Assembly (NCBI GenBank): GCA_964581605.1
Contig: CAZOPF010000125.1
Span: 1 to 15,123, forward strand
Direction: 5' to 3'
From: CAADGU01 sp964581605
GTDB taxonomy: Bacteria > Chloroflexota > Anaerolineae > Promineifilales > Promineifilaceae
DNA length: 15,123 bases
In this document: in pieces, positions 6,892 to 13,474 of the stretch
Layout of the letters: every line of letters starts with the position of its first letter
Position numbering within the stretch: position 1 is the first letter of the stretch
Program-made: the position numbers and the translations under genes
Notes under the pieces: model-generated
Databases searched by the model: none
Seen by the model: only the letters and a program-made list of their open reading frames with translations
Told to the model about the DNA's origin: nothing

Positions 6892-7614
6892 TTATGCTTT
6901 TGAGCGTGTTGATAATGAGGCCACAAACTCTTGATGTTCTGGCGCAGCAATTCCAGTCTGTAATTCCTTCAACAGCCCGGCCAGATCATCATCCCAGAAT
7001 GAGTTAGAGTGAAAATGTAGACCAGGGAATACCTGGCTGCGTATCACGCCACGCCCGTCTGGGGAAAGTAACACGTACTCCCCTTCTACCAGTTGGAACC
7101 AGCGCGTTTCTTGCTCATAGGCCAGCAGCGCCAGATATTCCTGCACCCCATTGCGCCGGTAAATACGCAACTTCTCGTGTAAATCATAAGCCACACTGCT
7201 GGCAGCCACTTCCACAATCAGTTCTGGCGACCCTTCCAGATAATCGTCGGTGCTGGCGCGGGATAGCCCGCCGGCCGTTTCGAGGATACGCAAAAAGGCA
7301 TCCGGCTGCACTTCATTTTCCCGGTCAAGCCGCACAGTAGCGTTATCGCCAAAGTCAGTGCCGGGCGTGGCCGCCACGTAGTTAAAGAGCCAGCCGATGA
7401 CTCGGCTATGAGGTTTACTGTGTTTATTAAGGCGGACGGGTGAGGGCATATAAACAACTCCTTCTATCAATTCAGCCTTTTTCAGGTGGGGTTGGGCCAT
7501 ATAGCGGCGTTCAAACTCGGCGCGTGTCAGGTGATCGCCATTCGCCAAAGGGGGTATTGGTTGTTCGCTTTTATCTCTTTTAGCGGTTTTGGAAGGTGTT
7601 GTACTCGTTATCAT
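6892..7614 (-). CDS. Uma2-family (DUF820) PD-(D/E)xK nuclease-like protein, long form
   Basis: 240 residues. The fold signature is present: AELIEG (48-52, first Glu), VQPDAFLRI with Asp105, ELIVEVAASS with Glu135, and YDLHEKLRIYRRNGVQEYL with Lys148 and the family's GVxEY ending. Uma2 proteins are numerous in Cyanobacteria and Chloroflexota; they look like restriction-type endonucleases but their role is not established. The N-terminal 25 residues are a polar extension and the C-terminal 40 are extra compared with minimal members. GGAG stands 6 bases before the ATG, and an extended -10 lies about 60 bases upstream. Its neighbours do not form a restriction-modification system. Confidence 0.88.
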   Translation of the reverse strand: MITSTTPSKTAKRDKSEQPIPPLANGDHLTRAEFERRYMAQPHLKKAELIEGVVYMPSPVRLNKHSKPHSRVIGWLFNYVAATPGTDFGDNATVRLDRENEVQPDAFLRILETAGGLSRASTDDYLEGSPELIVEVAASSVAYDLHEKLRIYRRNGVQEYLALLAYEQETRWFQLVEGEYVLLSPDGRGVIRSQVFPGLHFHSNSFWDDDLAGLLKELQTGIAAPEHQEFVASLSTRSKA

Positions 7615-7674
7615 CAGGTTCTCCGCCCGTTTATAGGGGCTTTATCCAAACTTGCCTGCCATACCATTGAGCCA

Positions 7675-7683
7675 AGTATAACA
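7675..7683 (-). promoter_or_regulatory. Candidate extended -10 promoter for the Uma2 gene
   Basis: On the minus strand this reads TGTTATACT, an extended -10 (TGn plus TATACT) about 55 bases before the ATG at 7614. No good -35 hexamer is visible 17 bases upstream, so it would rely on the extended motif. Confidence 0.35.
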
Positions 7684-7705
7684 TATCGGTGGCTGATTCA
7701 GATTC

Positions 7706-8455
7706 TCACAAACTGAGGGTTTCTCCGTCCTGGGGGATGAGCAAGCGTGATGCCGATACACCGTGACTATCCGCCAACGCCCGCAGATCGGCACGAGATA
7801 CCGTGCCGTGATCGAGCGATTCCAGGTGGACGGCGATGATGGTGGCCTGGGGCACGGCCGTGCAGACGGCAATGGTTTGGGCGGCGTCCATGACAATGGG
7901 GTCGCTGTCGCCAAATTTGGCGCCGCTGGAATGGGTGATGATCACATCGGGTTTTACGGTGCGGATAACTTCGGCCACGGCTTCATACCAGATAGTGTCC
8001 CCGGCCCAATAAACGGTGGGTTCCCCGGCGGCCTGCCAGACGAAGCCGGAGACCTGCCCCATGCGCTGCCCCACTTCGCCTGTGCCATGCTGGCCTGGGG
8101 TGCGGGTGAAGGTGATGCCTTGCCAGGTGTGGGCATGGGTGATGGGCGTTACGGCCGTAAATCCCTTCTCTCCTATCTTCCCCTCATCCCCCGGCTGGCA
8201 CAAAATGGGTAAATCTTTGGGTAACACGGCAACGGCCGTGTCATCAAAATGATCCACATGCAAATGCGAAATGAGCGCCATTTCCACCCCGGCAATCGCT
8301 TCCTCCGGGGTACAGGGCAGTTCCACAATCGGGTTCGGCGCAATCCCGGCAAACGAACGCACCGTCCCTTTAGCCGCCAGAAAGGGGTCTATGATGAAGA
8401 GACGGCCGTTATAATTCACTCGCAACGTCGCGCTCCGAATCAATTTTACTTTCAT
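7706..8455 (-). CDS. Metallo-beta-lactamase-fold metal-dependent hydrolase (UlaG-like)
   Basis: 249 residues. The metal motif HxHxDH is SHLHVDHFDD with His64, His66, Asp68 and His69; further likely ligands are His123 (PGQHGTG), Asp153 (WAGDT) and His210 (VHLESLDHG). The short form with an early strand motif FIIDPFL (20-26) matches the UlaG/YhfI-type cytoplasmic hydrolases, which cleave lactones, phosphodiesters or related esters; the substrate here cannot be told. No signal peptide. The ATG has only a weak ribosome site. A 7-base repeat tract lies just upstream (8473-8511), and the next gene on the same strand is the Uma2 gene ending at 6892, which starts beyond a 91-base gap with its own promoter-like site. 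Confidence 0.88.
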   Translation of the reverse strand: MKVKLIRSATLRVNYNGRLFIIDPFLAAKGTVRSFAGIAPNPIVELPCTPEEAIAGVEMALISHLHVDHFDDTAVAVLPKDLPILCQPGDEGKIGEKGFTAVTPITHAHTWQGITFTRTPGQHGTGEVGQRMGQVSGFVWQAAGEPTVYWAGDTIWYEAVAEVIRTVKPDVIITHSSGAKFGDSDPIVMDAAQTIAVCTAVPQATIIAVHLESLDHGTVSRADLRALADSHGVSASRLLIPQDGETLSL

Positions 8456-8472
8456 CGTTGAGTTTCGAGAGG

Positions 8473-8511
8473 GGCAAGTGGCAAGTAATCACTTGCTATC
8501 TGCCACTTATA
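8473..8511. repeat. Heptamer repeat with inverted second half
   Basis: Two GGCAAGT units (8473-8486), a 4-base spacer and then ACTTGCT, ATCTGCC, ACTTATA units in 7-base register. The second half is largely the reverse complement of the first, so the tract can fold as a hairpin. It occupies the gap between the short Uma2 gene and the hydrolase gene and might serve as a transcription boundary. Confidence 0.7.
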
Positions 8512-8516
8512 CAATA

Positions 8517-8984
8517 TCAGCTGAAAATTTTGTCCAGGTTAACAGTAATACCCACCATCGGGTCGGTCATTTCTCCAGAGGAATACACGGTGGATTCCAT
8601 CTCCGGTGTAAATATGACAATAGAACTAAGTGCAGGTTGGACTAGCCACCCTGATTTCACTCCGGCGGCAAAATATATTTCCATTTTATCTATGAGATCC
8701 GATATATATTGTCGTGGAGACAGAATTTCAACAACTAAAAGTGGCAACTTCTGAGCCTTAATCTGGTCATGTAGCAGGTCCAGAGAAAACTTTGGATACA
8801 CGCAGATATCTGGAATTAAGGGCTGGGGTTCTAAATCAAGTGTTAATTCGCTCGCAACTGTATATTGGTCCTCATACTTAAGCAATGCGCCAATGAGCCG
8901 CGCTTGTATAACGCCATGATTAATGCTTGGCATTGGTTTTCCCCTTTCCATTTCATATTCAGTTAACATTTCGAGGGTTTCCAT
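8517..8984 (-). CDS. Uma2-family (DUF820) nuclease-like protein, short form
   Basis: 155 residues, shorter than the usual 180-200 and than the relative at 6892. Conserved points: IPDICVYPK with Asp59, LLVVEILSPRQ with Glu86, and DLIDKMEIYFAAGVKSGWLVQP with Lys100. The first Glu segment seems reduced: the N-terminus (TLEMLTEYEMERGKPMPSINHG) lacks a clear ELIEG. The gene is visibly richer in A/T than its neighbours (many ATA, AAA and TTT codons), which suggests recent arrival by transfer. The start at 8984 follows a GGGGTAAAG stretch that could bind the ribosome. A mirror-arranged heptamer repeat lies immediately upstream. Role unknown; possibly still an active PD-(D/E)xK enzyme. Confidence 0.82.
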   Translation of the reverse strand: METLEMLTEYEMERGKPMPSINHGVIQARLIGALLKYEDQYTVASELTLDLEPQPLIPDICVYPKFSLDLLHDQIKAQKLPLLVVEILSPRQYISDLIDKMEIYFAAGVKSGWLVQPALSSIVIFTPEMESTVYSSGEMTDPMVGITVNLDKIFS

Positions 8985-9005
8985 TGTCTTTACCCCTTCG
9001 TACCT

Positions 9006-9070
9006 GGTAATCGGTAATCAGCATACAGCAATCGGCCGTACCGTTCACCGTTCACCGATTACCGATTACC
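9006..9070. repeat. Mirror-arranged heptamer repeat between OsmC and Uma2 genes
   Basis: Nine consecutive 7-base units keep perfect register through the tract although the unit changes: two GGTAATC, AGCATAC, AGCAATC, GGCCGTA, two CCGTTCA, two CCGATTA. The outer pairs are inverted copies of each other (GGTAATC pair at 9006-9019, GATTACC pair at 9057-9070), so the tract is both a tandem array and a long inverted repeat. It fills nearly the whole gap. Confidence 0.85.
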
Positions 9071-9074
9071 GCAA

Positions 9075-9509
9075 CTACCCATTCAACACAGCACTCTTAA
9101 TCACCGTCTCCGTGGCCGCCAGCGCCCGCGAAATGGGGCAGTTGGCTTTGGCTTTGGCCAGGAAATCCTGGTAATCGGCTTCGCTCAGACCGGGCACGGT
9201 GGCCTGGGTGTCCAGTTCGATGAGCGTGATTTTGGGGCCGGTTTCGTCCCGCCCCAGGTGGACGGAGGCGGTGGTTTCGATGCTGGTGGGGGTGTAGCCG
9301 TTGTTGCTCAACAGCGCGGAGAGGAACATGGAGAAGCAGCCGGCATGGGCCGCGCCAATCAGTTCTTCCGGGTTGGTGCCTTTGTCCGAATTTTCAAAGC
9401 GGGAGGCGAAGGTGAAGGGCACATCGGCAAAACCGCTCTGTACCTTCATTTGTCCATTGCCTTCTTTGAGGGTGCCGTTCCACACGGCCGTTGCTGTTCG
9501 AGTTGTCAT
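9075..9509 (-). CDS. OsmC/Ohr-family organic hydroperoxide peroxidase
   Basis: 144 residues, the standard length. The reactive Cys is in NPEELIGAAHAGCFSM (Cys58) and the resolving Cys in KANCPISRAL (Cys124), with the usual Glu before the first motif (Glu48/49). These cytoplasmic enzymes reduce organic hydroperoxides using thiols. The sequence with GTNPEELIGAAHAGC resembles the OsmC branch more than Ohr. The start is supported by a strong AAGGAG about 9 bases upstream. A promoter-like pair and a double ACGGCCGT palindrome precede it, so it is probably its own transcription unit with possible operator control. The next upstream gene ends about 100 bases away. Confidence 0.93.
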   Translation of the reverse strand: MTTRTATAVWNGTLKEGNGQMKVQSGFADVPFTFASRFENSDKGTNPEELIGAAHAGCFSMFLSALLSNNGYTPTSIETTASVHLGRDETGPKITLIELDTQATVPGLSEADYQDFLAKAKANCPISRALAATETVIKSAVLNG

Positions 9510-9535
9510 TGTTTATTACTCCTTTCAATTTAGGT

Positions 9536-9562
9536 GATGACGGCCGTACACGGCCGTTCATC
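9536..9562. promoter_or_regulatory. Double ACGGCCGT palindrome in the OsmC leader, possible operator
   Basis: Two ACGGCCGT octamers (9540-9547 and 9550-9557) are separated by AC and flanked by GATG and CATC, giving a near-perfect 27-base symmetric site. It lies directly downstream of the candidate -10 and about 27 bases upstream of the OsmC start codon. It could bind a dimeric regulator or fold in the mRNA; read in the plus direction it is followed by TTTT but there is no plus-strand gene to terminate. Confidence 0.45.
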
Positions 9563-9563
9563 T

Positions 9564-9594
9564 TTTATACTACCCCGCCCCCCATTCTGTGCAA
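9564..9594 (-). promoter_or_regulatory. Candidate sigma-70-type promoter for the OsmC gene
   Basis: On the minus strand TTGCAC (9594-9589) and TATAAA (9569-9564) are 19 bases apart, slightly longer than ideal; a TAGTAT reading of the -10 gives 16. The position, about 55 bases before the start codon and next to the double palindrome, fits. Confidence 0.35.
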
Positions 9595-9612
9595 CCTTTT
9601 GCCCGGCTGGTG

Positions 9613-10158
9613 CTAGAAAGGCCAGGCTTGTCTGATGCCATAAAATTCCCGTGCCTCCGGGTAGGCCAATTCCGGCAGGCCAATTTCCACCGATTCCAAC
9701 AACCCATCAGCCCGCCAGCTAAATTGCCACTCCACGCCGGGAAATTCATAAAACCAGAGAACCTCGTCTTCCTCGACAAATTCGTGGTAAGGGTCGCCAC
9801 AGGTCCAGCGCATATCTTTGGGCGTGGTCTGGCTGGATATGGGCAGGTCGCGCCCCTGGTAACGCCACAGGCCGGTAAACGGCCGTGTCTCTTGATCTGG
9901 CAGCAATATGAAAACGAGCGTCTCCAGCAGGTCGTTATCCTCAACCAGATAAAACCCTTGTTTCAGATATCGGTACATGCCCACATCGTTATAAACGTTT
10001 TCTGATGGCCCCAGCCCGCTCAACTGGTCAATGTGTCCACCAATCGAGACGCCACAAAAGGCATGTTTGTCCAACTCCACCACCAGCGGCAGCGACGGCT
10101 CTTTTTGCCAGCGCGCTGTGCGGTTTTTACGTCCCAGTAATCGGTTTTTGAGGCTCAT
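9613..10158 (-). CDS. Unknown protein translationally coupled to formate dehydrogenase
   Basis: 181 residues, not recognised. A basic start (SLKNRLLGRKNRTARWQKE) leads into a soluble domain rich in Trp, Tyr and acidic residues: DKHAFCGVSIGGHIDQLSGLGPSE, a strand pair MYRYLKQGFYLVED, TLVFILLPDQ, and WFYEFPGVEWQFSWRADGLLESVEI near the C-terminus. There is no signal peptide or membrane segment, and the three Cys do not form a metal motif. Alternating strands suggest a beta-rich fold like those of some immunity or SMI1-type proteins, but this is only an impression. It starts 3 bases after the formate dehydrogenase stop, so its production depends on that gene. It is not FdhD and not a known maturation factor. 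Confidence 0.75.
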   Translation of the reverse strand: MSLKNRLLGRKNRTARWQKEPSLPLVVELDKHAFCGVSIGGHIDQLSGLGPSENVYNDVGMYRYLKQGFYLVEDNDLLETLVFILLPDQETRPFTGLWRYQGRDLPISSQTTPKDMRWTCGDPYHEFVEEDEVLWFYEFPGVEWQFSWRADGLLESVEIGLPELAYPEAREFYGIRQAWPF

Positions 10159-10161
10159 GGG

Positions 10162-12333
10162 TTAATGCACCTGTACCGGGTCTTTGATCGCGCCTCGTTC
10201 AGACAGTGGTTTTTCATAGCCCGCGTCCCAATCGGCGGGTGGCGTGGTTTTGGCAATGCGCACGGCCGTGTTCTTGTAATCCGGTATCTTGGCCCGGTTG
10301 TCAATCCTGTCCAGCGTCAGCAAATTGGCCGCCGCCTCAGCAAAGTGGAAGGGAATAAAAATCGTACCCCGCGGCGACCGCTCCGTCACCAACAAGCGCA
10401 ACGTCACGCTGCCACGTCGTGAAGAGACTTTGACCCAATCTCCCATCTCCAATCCCAAATCGCGGGCATCTTTAGGATTCATCTCACACACCGCCTCCGG
10501 GAATACCTCTTCAATTTGTGACCGCCCCGTCATGGTGCTGCCGCTCCAATGGTACAGCACCCGCCCCGTACTCAGGTTAAACGGATATTGCTCGTCCGGC
10601 CGTTCGGAGTTAGTGCCATACTCCACCTCCCAAAACTTGCCCTTGCCGCGCGGGAACTCCTCGGCAAAGAGGAAGGGGGTGCCGGGATGATCAAAGCTGG
10701 GGCAGGGCCAATGCACGCCCCCCTCGCGTTCCAGCCGTTCGTAGGTAATGCCCCAGAAATCGGGCGTCACCTGGCGCATCTCCTCCCAAATTTCCTCCGG
10801 GCTGGCGTAATCAAACCCGTGTGCCAGCGCCAGCCCCAGCCGCTGCTCGATGCGCCGCCCCAGGTCACACAAAATGTCCCAATCAGCCCGCGAATTGCCC
10901 ACGGGGGTCACGGCCGTGCGACATCTCTGCACCCGCCGATCTGTATTCGTAAACGTGCCGTCCTTCTCCGCAAAACTGGTAGCGGGCAAAATCACATCTG
11001 CCATTTCGCCCGTCTCATTGATGAAGATGTCCTGGCAGACCAGCAGTTCCAACTGTTCCAGCGCGTGGCGGGCGTGATTCTGATTTGGCTCGCTCATCAT
11101 CGGGTTTTCACCCAGGACAAAAACGGCGCGGACACGGCCGTCGGCCGCCCCATCCACCATCTCCGTCGCCGTCAAACCAGGGGTCGGATTCAGTTCTACA
11201 CCCCAATGCTGCTCAAATTTGGCCTTCACGGCCGGCGCACTCACACTTTGGTAAGCGGTGAACACGTTGGGCAGCCCGCCGCTGTCTGAACAGCCCTGCA
11301 CATTATTCTGACCGCGCAAGGGATTCAGCCCTGTGCCCGCCTTGCCCACATGCCCACACATCAACGCCAGATTCACCAGCGACAGGGTGTTGTCCGTGCC
11401 ATGTGTACTCTGGCTGATGCCCATGCCCCAATAAATGGCCGCCCGCTTTGCCCCGGCATAAATCCGCGCCGCCTGCCGAATTTGCTCGGCGGGCACGCCG
11501 CTCACCGACTCCGCCCACTCTGGCGTATACTTTTCCAGTGATTCCAGATAGTCGTTAAACCCTTCGGTGCGGTTCTGGATAAATTCGTCATCGTACAACT
11601 GCTCTTTGACCACCACGTGCGCCATTGCCTGAAAGACGGCCACATCCGTGCCTGGATTTTGGCGCAGCCAGAGGGTGGCAAAGTTGGTCATGTCAATGTG
11701 GCGCGGGTCTACCACAATCAATTTGGCCCCATTTTGCCGCACCGCCCGCTTCAGGAAATTGGAGATGACCGGGTGCGTCTCCGTAGTGTTGCTGCCGGTG
11801 ACGATAAACGCTTCCAGGTTTTCCATCTCGGCAATGGAGTTGGACATGGCGCTGCTGCCGATAGAGAGCTGCAAGCCCGTCACCGACCCGGCGTGGCAGA
11901 GCCTGGCGCAATGATCCACATTGTTGGTGTGCATCAGGGCGCGGATGAGCTTTTGGTAGACGTAGTTGTCCTCGTTGGTGGCTTTGGCGCTGGCATAGCT
12001 GGCAATAGCGTCGCCGCCGTACTGGTTGCGGATACGCACCAGTTCATCGGCCACAAAATCGAGCGCCTCGTCCCAGGTGGCTTCGCGCCAGATTGGTTTG
12101 GCGCTACGGCCGTCGGCCCGATTCACCCGGATGAGCGGCGTCTTGATCCGCCCCGGATGTTTGACGTAATCGGTACCAAAACGCCCTTTAACGCACAACA
12201 TCCCATAGTTGGGGGCGGCGTCAAAGGGGGCGGTGACAGCGAAGATGTAATCATCCTTGATATTCAATTCCATCTGGCAGCCCACCCCGCAGTAGGGGCA
12301 GGTCGTGCGCACCACACGGTCTGGGGAAATCAT
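10162..12333 (-). CDS. fdhF: Formate dehydrogenase alpha subunit (molybdopterin, Cys-type)
   Basis: 723 residues, close to E. coli FDH-H (about 715). The N-terminal [4Fe-4S] ligands are Cys12, Cys15, Cys19 and Cys47, followed by Lys49 (CVKG). The metal-binding segment HCARLCHAGSV (141-151) has Cys146 at the position of selenocysteine in FDH-H, with His147 beside it. GTGLNPLRGQNNVQG and ENPMMSEPNQNHA are cofactor-binding stretches, and the C-terminal beta-barrel begins at about NLSTGRVLYHW. The protein lacks the extra N-terminal ferredoxin and NuoG-like iron-sulfur domains of NAD-linked FDHs and has no Tat signal, so it is cytoplasmic. No electron-transfer subunit (FdhB/NuoEF-like) is in the window, so its partner is unknown. 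AAGGAG stands before the ATG. The symbol reflects the closest characterised relative. Confidence 0.93.
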   Translation of the reverse strand: MISPDRVVRTTCPYCGVGCQMELNIKDDYIFAVTAPFDAAPNYGMLCVKGRFGTDYVKHPGRIKTPLIRVNRADGRSAKPIWREATWDEALDFVADELVRIRNQYGGDAIASYASAKATNEDNYVYQKLIRALMHTNNVDHCARLCHAGSVTGLQLSIGSSAMSNSIAEMENLEAFIVTGSNTTETHPVISNFLKRAVRQNGAKLIVVDPRHIDMTNFATLWLRQNPGTDVAVFQAMAHVVVKEQLYDDEFIQNRTEGFNDYLESLEKYTPEWAESVSGVPAEQIRQAARIYAGAKRAAIYWGMGISQSTHGTDNTLSLVNLALMCGHVGKAGTGLNPLRGQNNVQGCSDSGGLPNVFTAYQSVSAPAVKAKFEQHWGVELNPTPGLTATEMVDGAADGRVRAVFVLGENPMMSEPNQNHARHALEQLELLVCQDIFINETGEMADVILPATSFAEKDGTFTNTDRRVQRCRTAVTPVGNSRADWDILCDLGRRIEQRLGLALAHGFDYASPEEIWEEMRQVTPDFWGITYERLEREGGVHWPCPSFDHPGTPFLFAEEFPRGKGKFWEVEYGTNSERPDEQYPFNLSTGRVLYHWSGSTMTGRSQIEEVFPEAVCEMNPKDARDLGLEMGDWVKVSSRRGSVTLRLLVTERSPRGTIFIPFHFAEAAANLLTLDRIDNRAKIPDYKNTAVRIAKTTPPADWDAGYEKPLSERGAIKDPVQVH

Positions 12334-12380
12334 GGGGTATCTCCTTATGCTGCTTTACGGTTCAGGTTCAGTTTACTTCC

Positions 12381-12405
12381 AAAAATTGAGGAGTGGGCAT
12401 CCTCA
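12381..12405 (-). terminator. Rho-independent terminator candidate after hicA
   Basis: On the minus strand TGAGGA, a 7-base loop, TCCTCA, then A and five T. It starts about 18 bases after the HicA stop and about 50 bases before the formate dehydrogenase start codon, separating the toxin-antitoxin pair from that gene. The stem is only six base pairs. Confidence 0.5.
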
Positions 12406-12422
12406 GATGCTCGTCTCCGCAT

Positions 12423-12605
12423 TTATTCATCCAGGCCTAGCTGTTTTCTGATGATAATGCAGAGGGAATCTTTTATTTCGTTGTGGCGGGGAATGGGCGC
12501 TTTACGGCCGTTGCGCGGATTGATGTAAATATCATGCTTTTTACCATGTCGGTATAAATGGCAGCCAGCTCTGGTCAATTCTCGGATAAAAGTTTTGCGG
12601 TTCAC
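12423..12605 (-). CDS. hicA: HicA-type mRNA interferase toxin
   Basis: 60 residues, typical of the double-stranded-RNA-binding-like HicA fold. MNRKTFIRELTRAGCHLYRH forms the first helix and strand; GKKHDIYINP carries the catalytic His24; RKAPIPRHNEIKDSLCIIIRKQLGL forms the last strand and helix. HicA toxins cleave mRNA and stop translation until neutralised by HicB. The start is GTG and overlaps the HicB stop in a GTGA junction, so toxin is made only after antitoxin. Here the antitoxin comes first, the reverse of the classical hicAB order but known in many HicBA loci. The His pocket looks intact, so the toxin is probably active. Confidence 0.88.
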   Translation of the reverse strand: MNRKTFIRELTRAGCHLYRHGKKHDIYINPRNGRKAPIPRHNEIKDSLCIIIRKQLGLDE

Positions 12606-12808
12606 ACTTCTAACGCCAATTCCTTTGTCATTGTTGTTTCAGCCATATACACATCGTCGGTGTCCATCATCAATTCATATGCATCTCGAATGTTCTCTTC
12701 CAATTCTTCCAGAGTTTCGCCCTGGCTAAAGACGCCAGGCACTTCTTTCAAACGCCCCACATACCATTCGTCATCTATCCAGTATTCCAGTGTAAATAAT
12801 CGAGTCAT
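12602..12808 (-). CDS. hicB: HicB-type antitoxin, short form
   Basis: 68 residues from the ATG at 12808, supported by AGGAG about 10 bases upstream. The frame continues to an ATG at 12841, but those codons lie in a palindromic repeat, so I use the shorter form. The partial RNase H-like fold is recognisable: LFTLEYWIDDEWYVGRLKEVPGVFSQGETLEELEENIRDAYELMM, with the family's GVFSQGETLEEL turn. It lacks the usual C-terminal ribbon-helix-helix or HTH domain, so it can bind HicA but probably cannot repress its own promoter as full-length HicB proteins do. It overlaps hicA by four bases. Confidence 0.88.
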   Translation of the reverse strand: MTRLFTLEYWIDDEWYVGRLKEVPGVFSQGETLEELEENIRDAYELMMDTDDVYMAETTMTKELALEV

Positions 12809-12835
12809 GTTCTGTTTTCTCCTATCGTTCGCGTC

Positions 12836-12867
12836 AGACATCCGATTTTTTCAAAAATCGGATGTCT
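12836..12867. repeat. Perfect 15-bp hairpin upstream of hicB
   Basis: Arms 12836-12850 and 12853-12867 pair perfectly around a 2-base loop; the core is CCGATTTTT/AAAAATCGG. It lies in the gap between the antitoxin-like gene and hicB, within the likely hicBA leader. It shares the CGATTT...AAATCG core with the element at 3154-3202. No T run follows on either strand outside the stem, so it is not a simple terminator. Confidence 0.85.
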
Positions 12868-12914
12868 CGTGATCGCTAATCGTTGTTTATCATTTGCTCG
12901 TACACGGCCGTAAC

Positions 12915-13124
12915 TCATTCGGGCTGTCGAACGCTTTCCACCATCTTGATGGTGGAGCGCAGCCATTCATTCACAAGTTGTTGAATGTCCACATCTCGAT
13001 CTTCAGCCAGTTTGCCCAGGTAGGCGTCAACATCTGAATCAAGATAGACGGGAAAACTAAATTCTGCGTCCCGAATGTAAAATTTGCCACGTGTACCTTT
13101 AGAAAAATCGTATTCTGCTTTCAT
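12915..13124 (-). CDS. Small antitoxin-like protein (BrnA/CopG-like)
   Basis: 69 residues from Met at 13124; the frame continues to an ATG at 13148. I prefer the inner start because KAEYDFSKGTRGKFY is the characteristic N-terminus of this protein group and no ribosome site favours either. After a basic/aromatic N-terminus, AEFSFPVYLDSDVDAYLGKLAEDRDVDIQQLVNEWLRSTI reads as a strand followed by two helices, compatible with a ribbon-helix-helix DNA-binding domain. A toxin partner is not adjacent: the next genes are HicB/HicA, so it may be a solitary antitoxin or a second regulator of that pair. A strong promoter lies about 290 bases upstream. Confidence 0.7.
   Translation of the reverse strand: MKAEYDFSKGTRGKFYIRDAEFSFPVYLDSDVDAYLGKLAEDRDVDIQQLVNEWLRSTIKMVESVRQPE
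12937..12956. repeat. Perfect hairpin within the 3' end of the antitoxin-like gene
   Basis: TCCACCATC (12937-12945) and GATGGTGGA (12948-12956) pair with a 2-base loop. It encodes part of the C-terminal helix (around IKMVE). It could stabilise the transcript or attenuate read-through into hicBA; no T run follows. Confidence 0.6.
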
Positions 13125-13413
13125 ATGCTTTGCCAAGAGTGTAACCATTTGGGCTACGGCCGTCTAGCTTGTGTTAGCCTCAGGTTGCCAGGGGCCCTGG
13201 GGATGGTGTAGATGAGACGGCCGTAGTGAGCCAACAAGGCCGCCCAGGCACGCTTCTATCAGTTGAACATCAAGTTTAGCTGACCAGTCAGTAGGGGAAT
13301 TGGGCGGATGTGGTGTGGCGGGTTGCGGTTCAATATCCAATGCGACCTCGCACCAATACGAGTGAAGTTGTACATCGAGGTGGTTGGCAGACGGCCGTGG
13401 GCTAACCAGAGTG

Positions 13414-13442
13414 GTTATAACATTCGCCAGATTCTTTGTCAA
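13414..13442 (-). promoter_or_regulatory. Near-consensus sigma-70 promoter facing the antitoxin and hicBA
   Basis: On the minus strand TTGACA (13442-13437), a 17-base spacer and TATAAC (13419-13414), preceded by TGT, an extended -10. This is the best promoter match in the window. The predicted start near 13407 would leave a leader of about 280 bases before the antitoxin-like ATG at 13124. Confidence 0.6.
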
Positions 13443-13474
13443 AGCTATGGACTGCCCGTTCATCACAAACCCGG

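Noticed and set aside
6892..8984. Restriction-modification or defence island based on the two Uma2 genes
   Set aside because: No methyltransferase, specificity subunit, helicase or other defence protein is adjacent; the genes between them are metabolic.
9536..9566. Terminator reading plus, formed by the double palindrome and TTTT
   Set aside because: No plus-strand gene lies upstream within 3.7 kb, so nothing would need terminating; a role for the minus-strand OsmC gene is more likely.
11617..12528. Long plus-strand open frame (303 residues) opposite formate dehydrogenase
   Set aside because: It is the antisense shadow of a strongly supported molybdopterin enzyme; no domain, no ribosome site, and a His/Gly/Val-rich composition typical of antisense frames.
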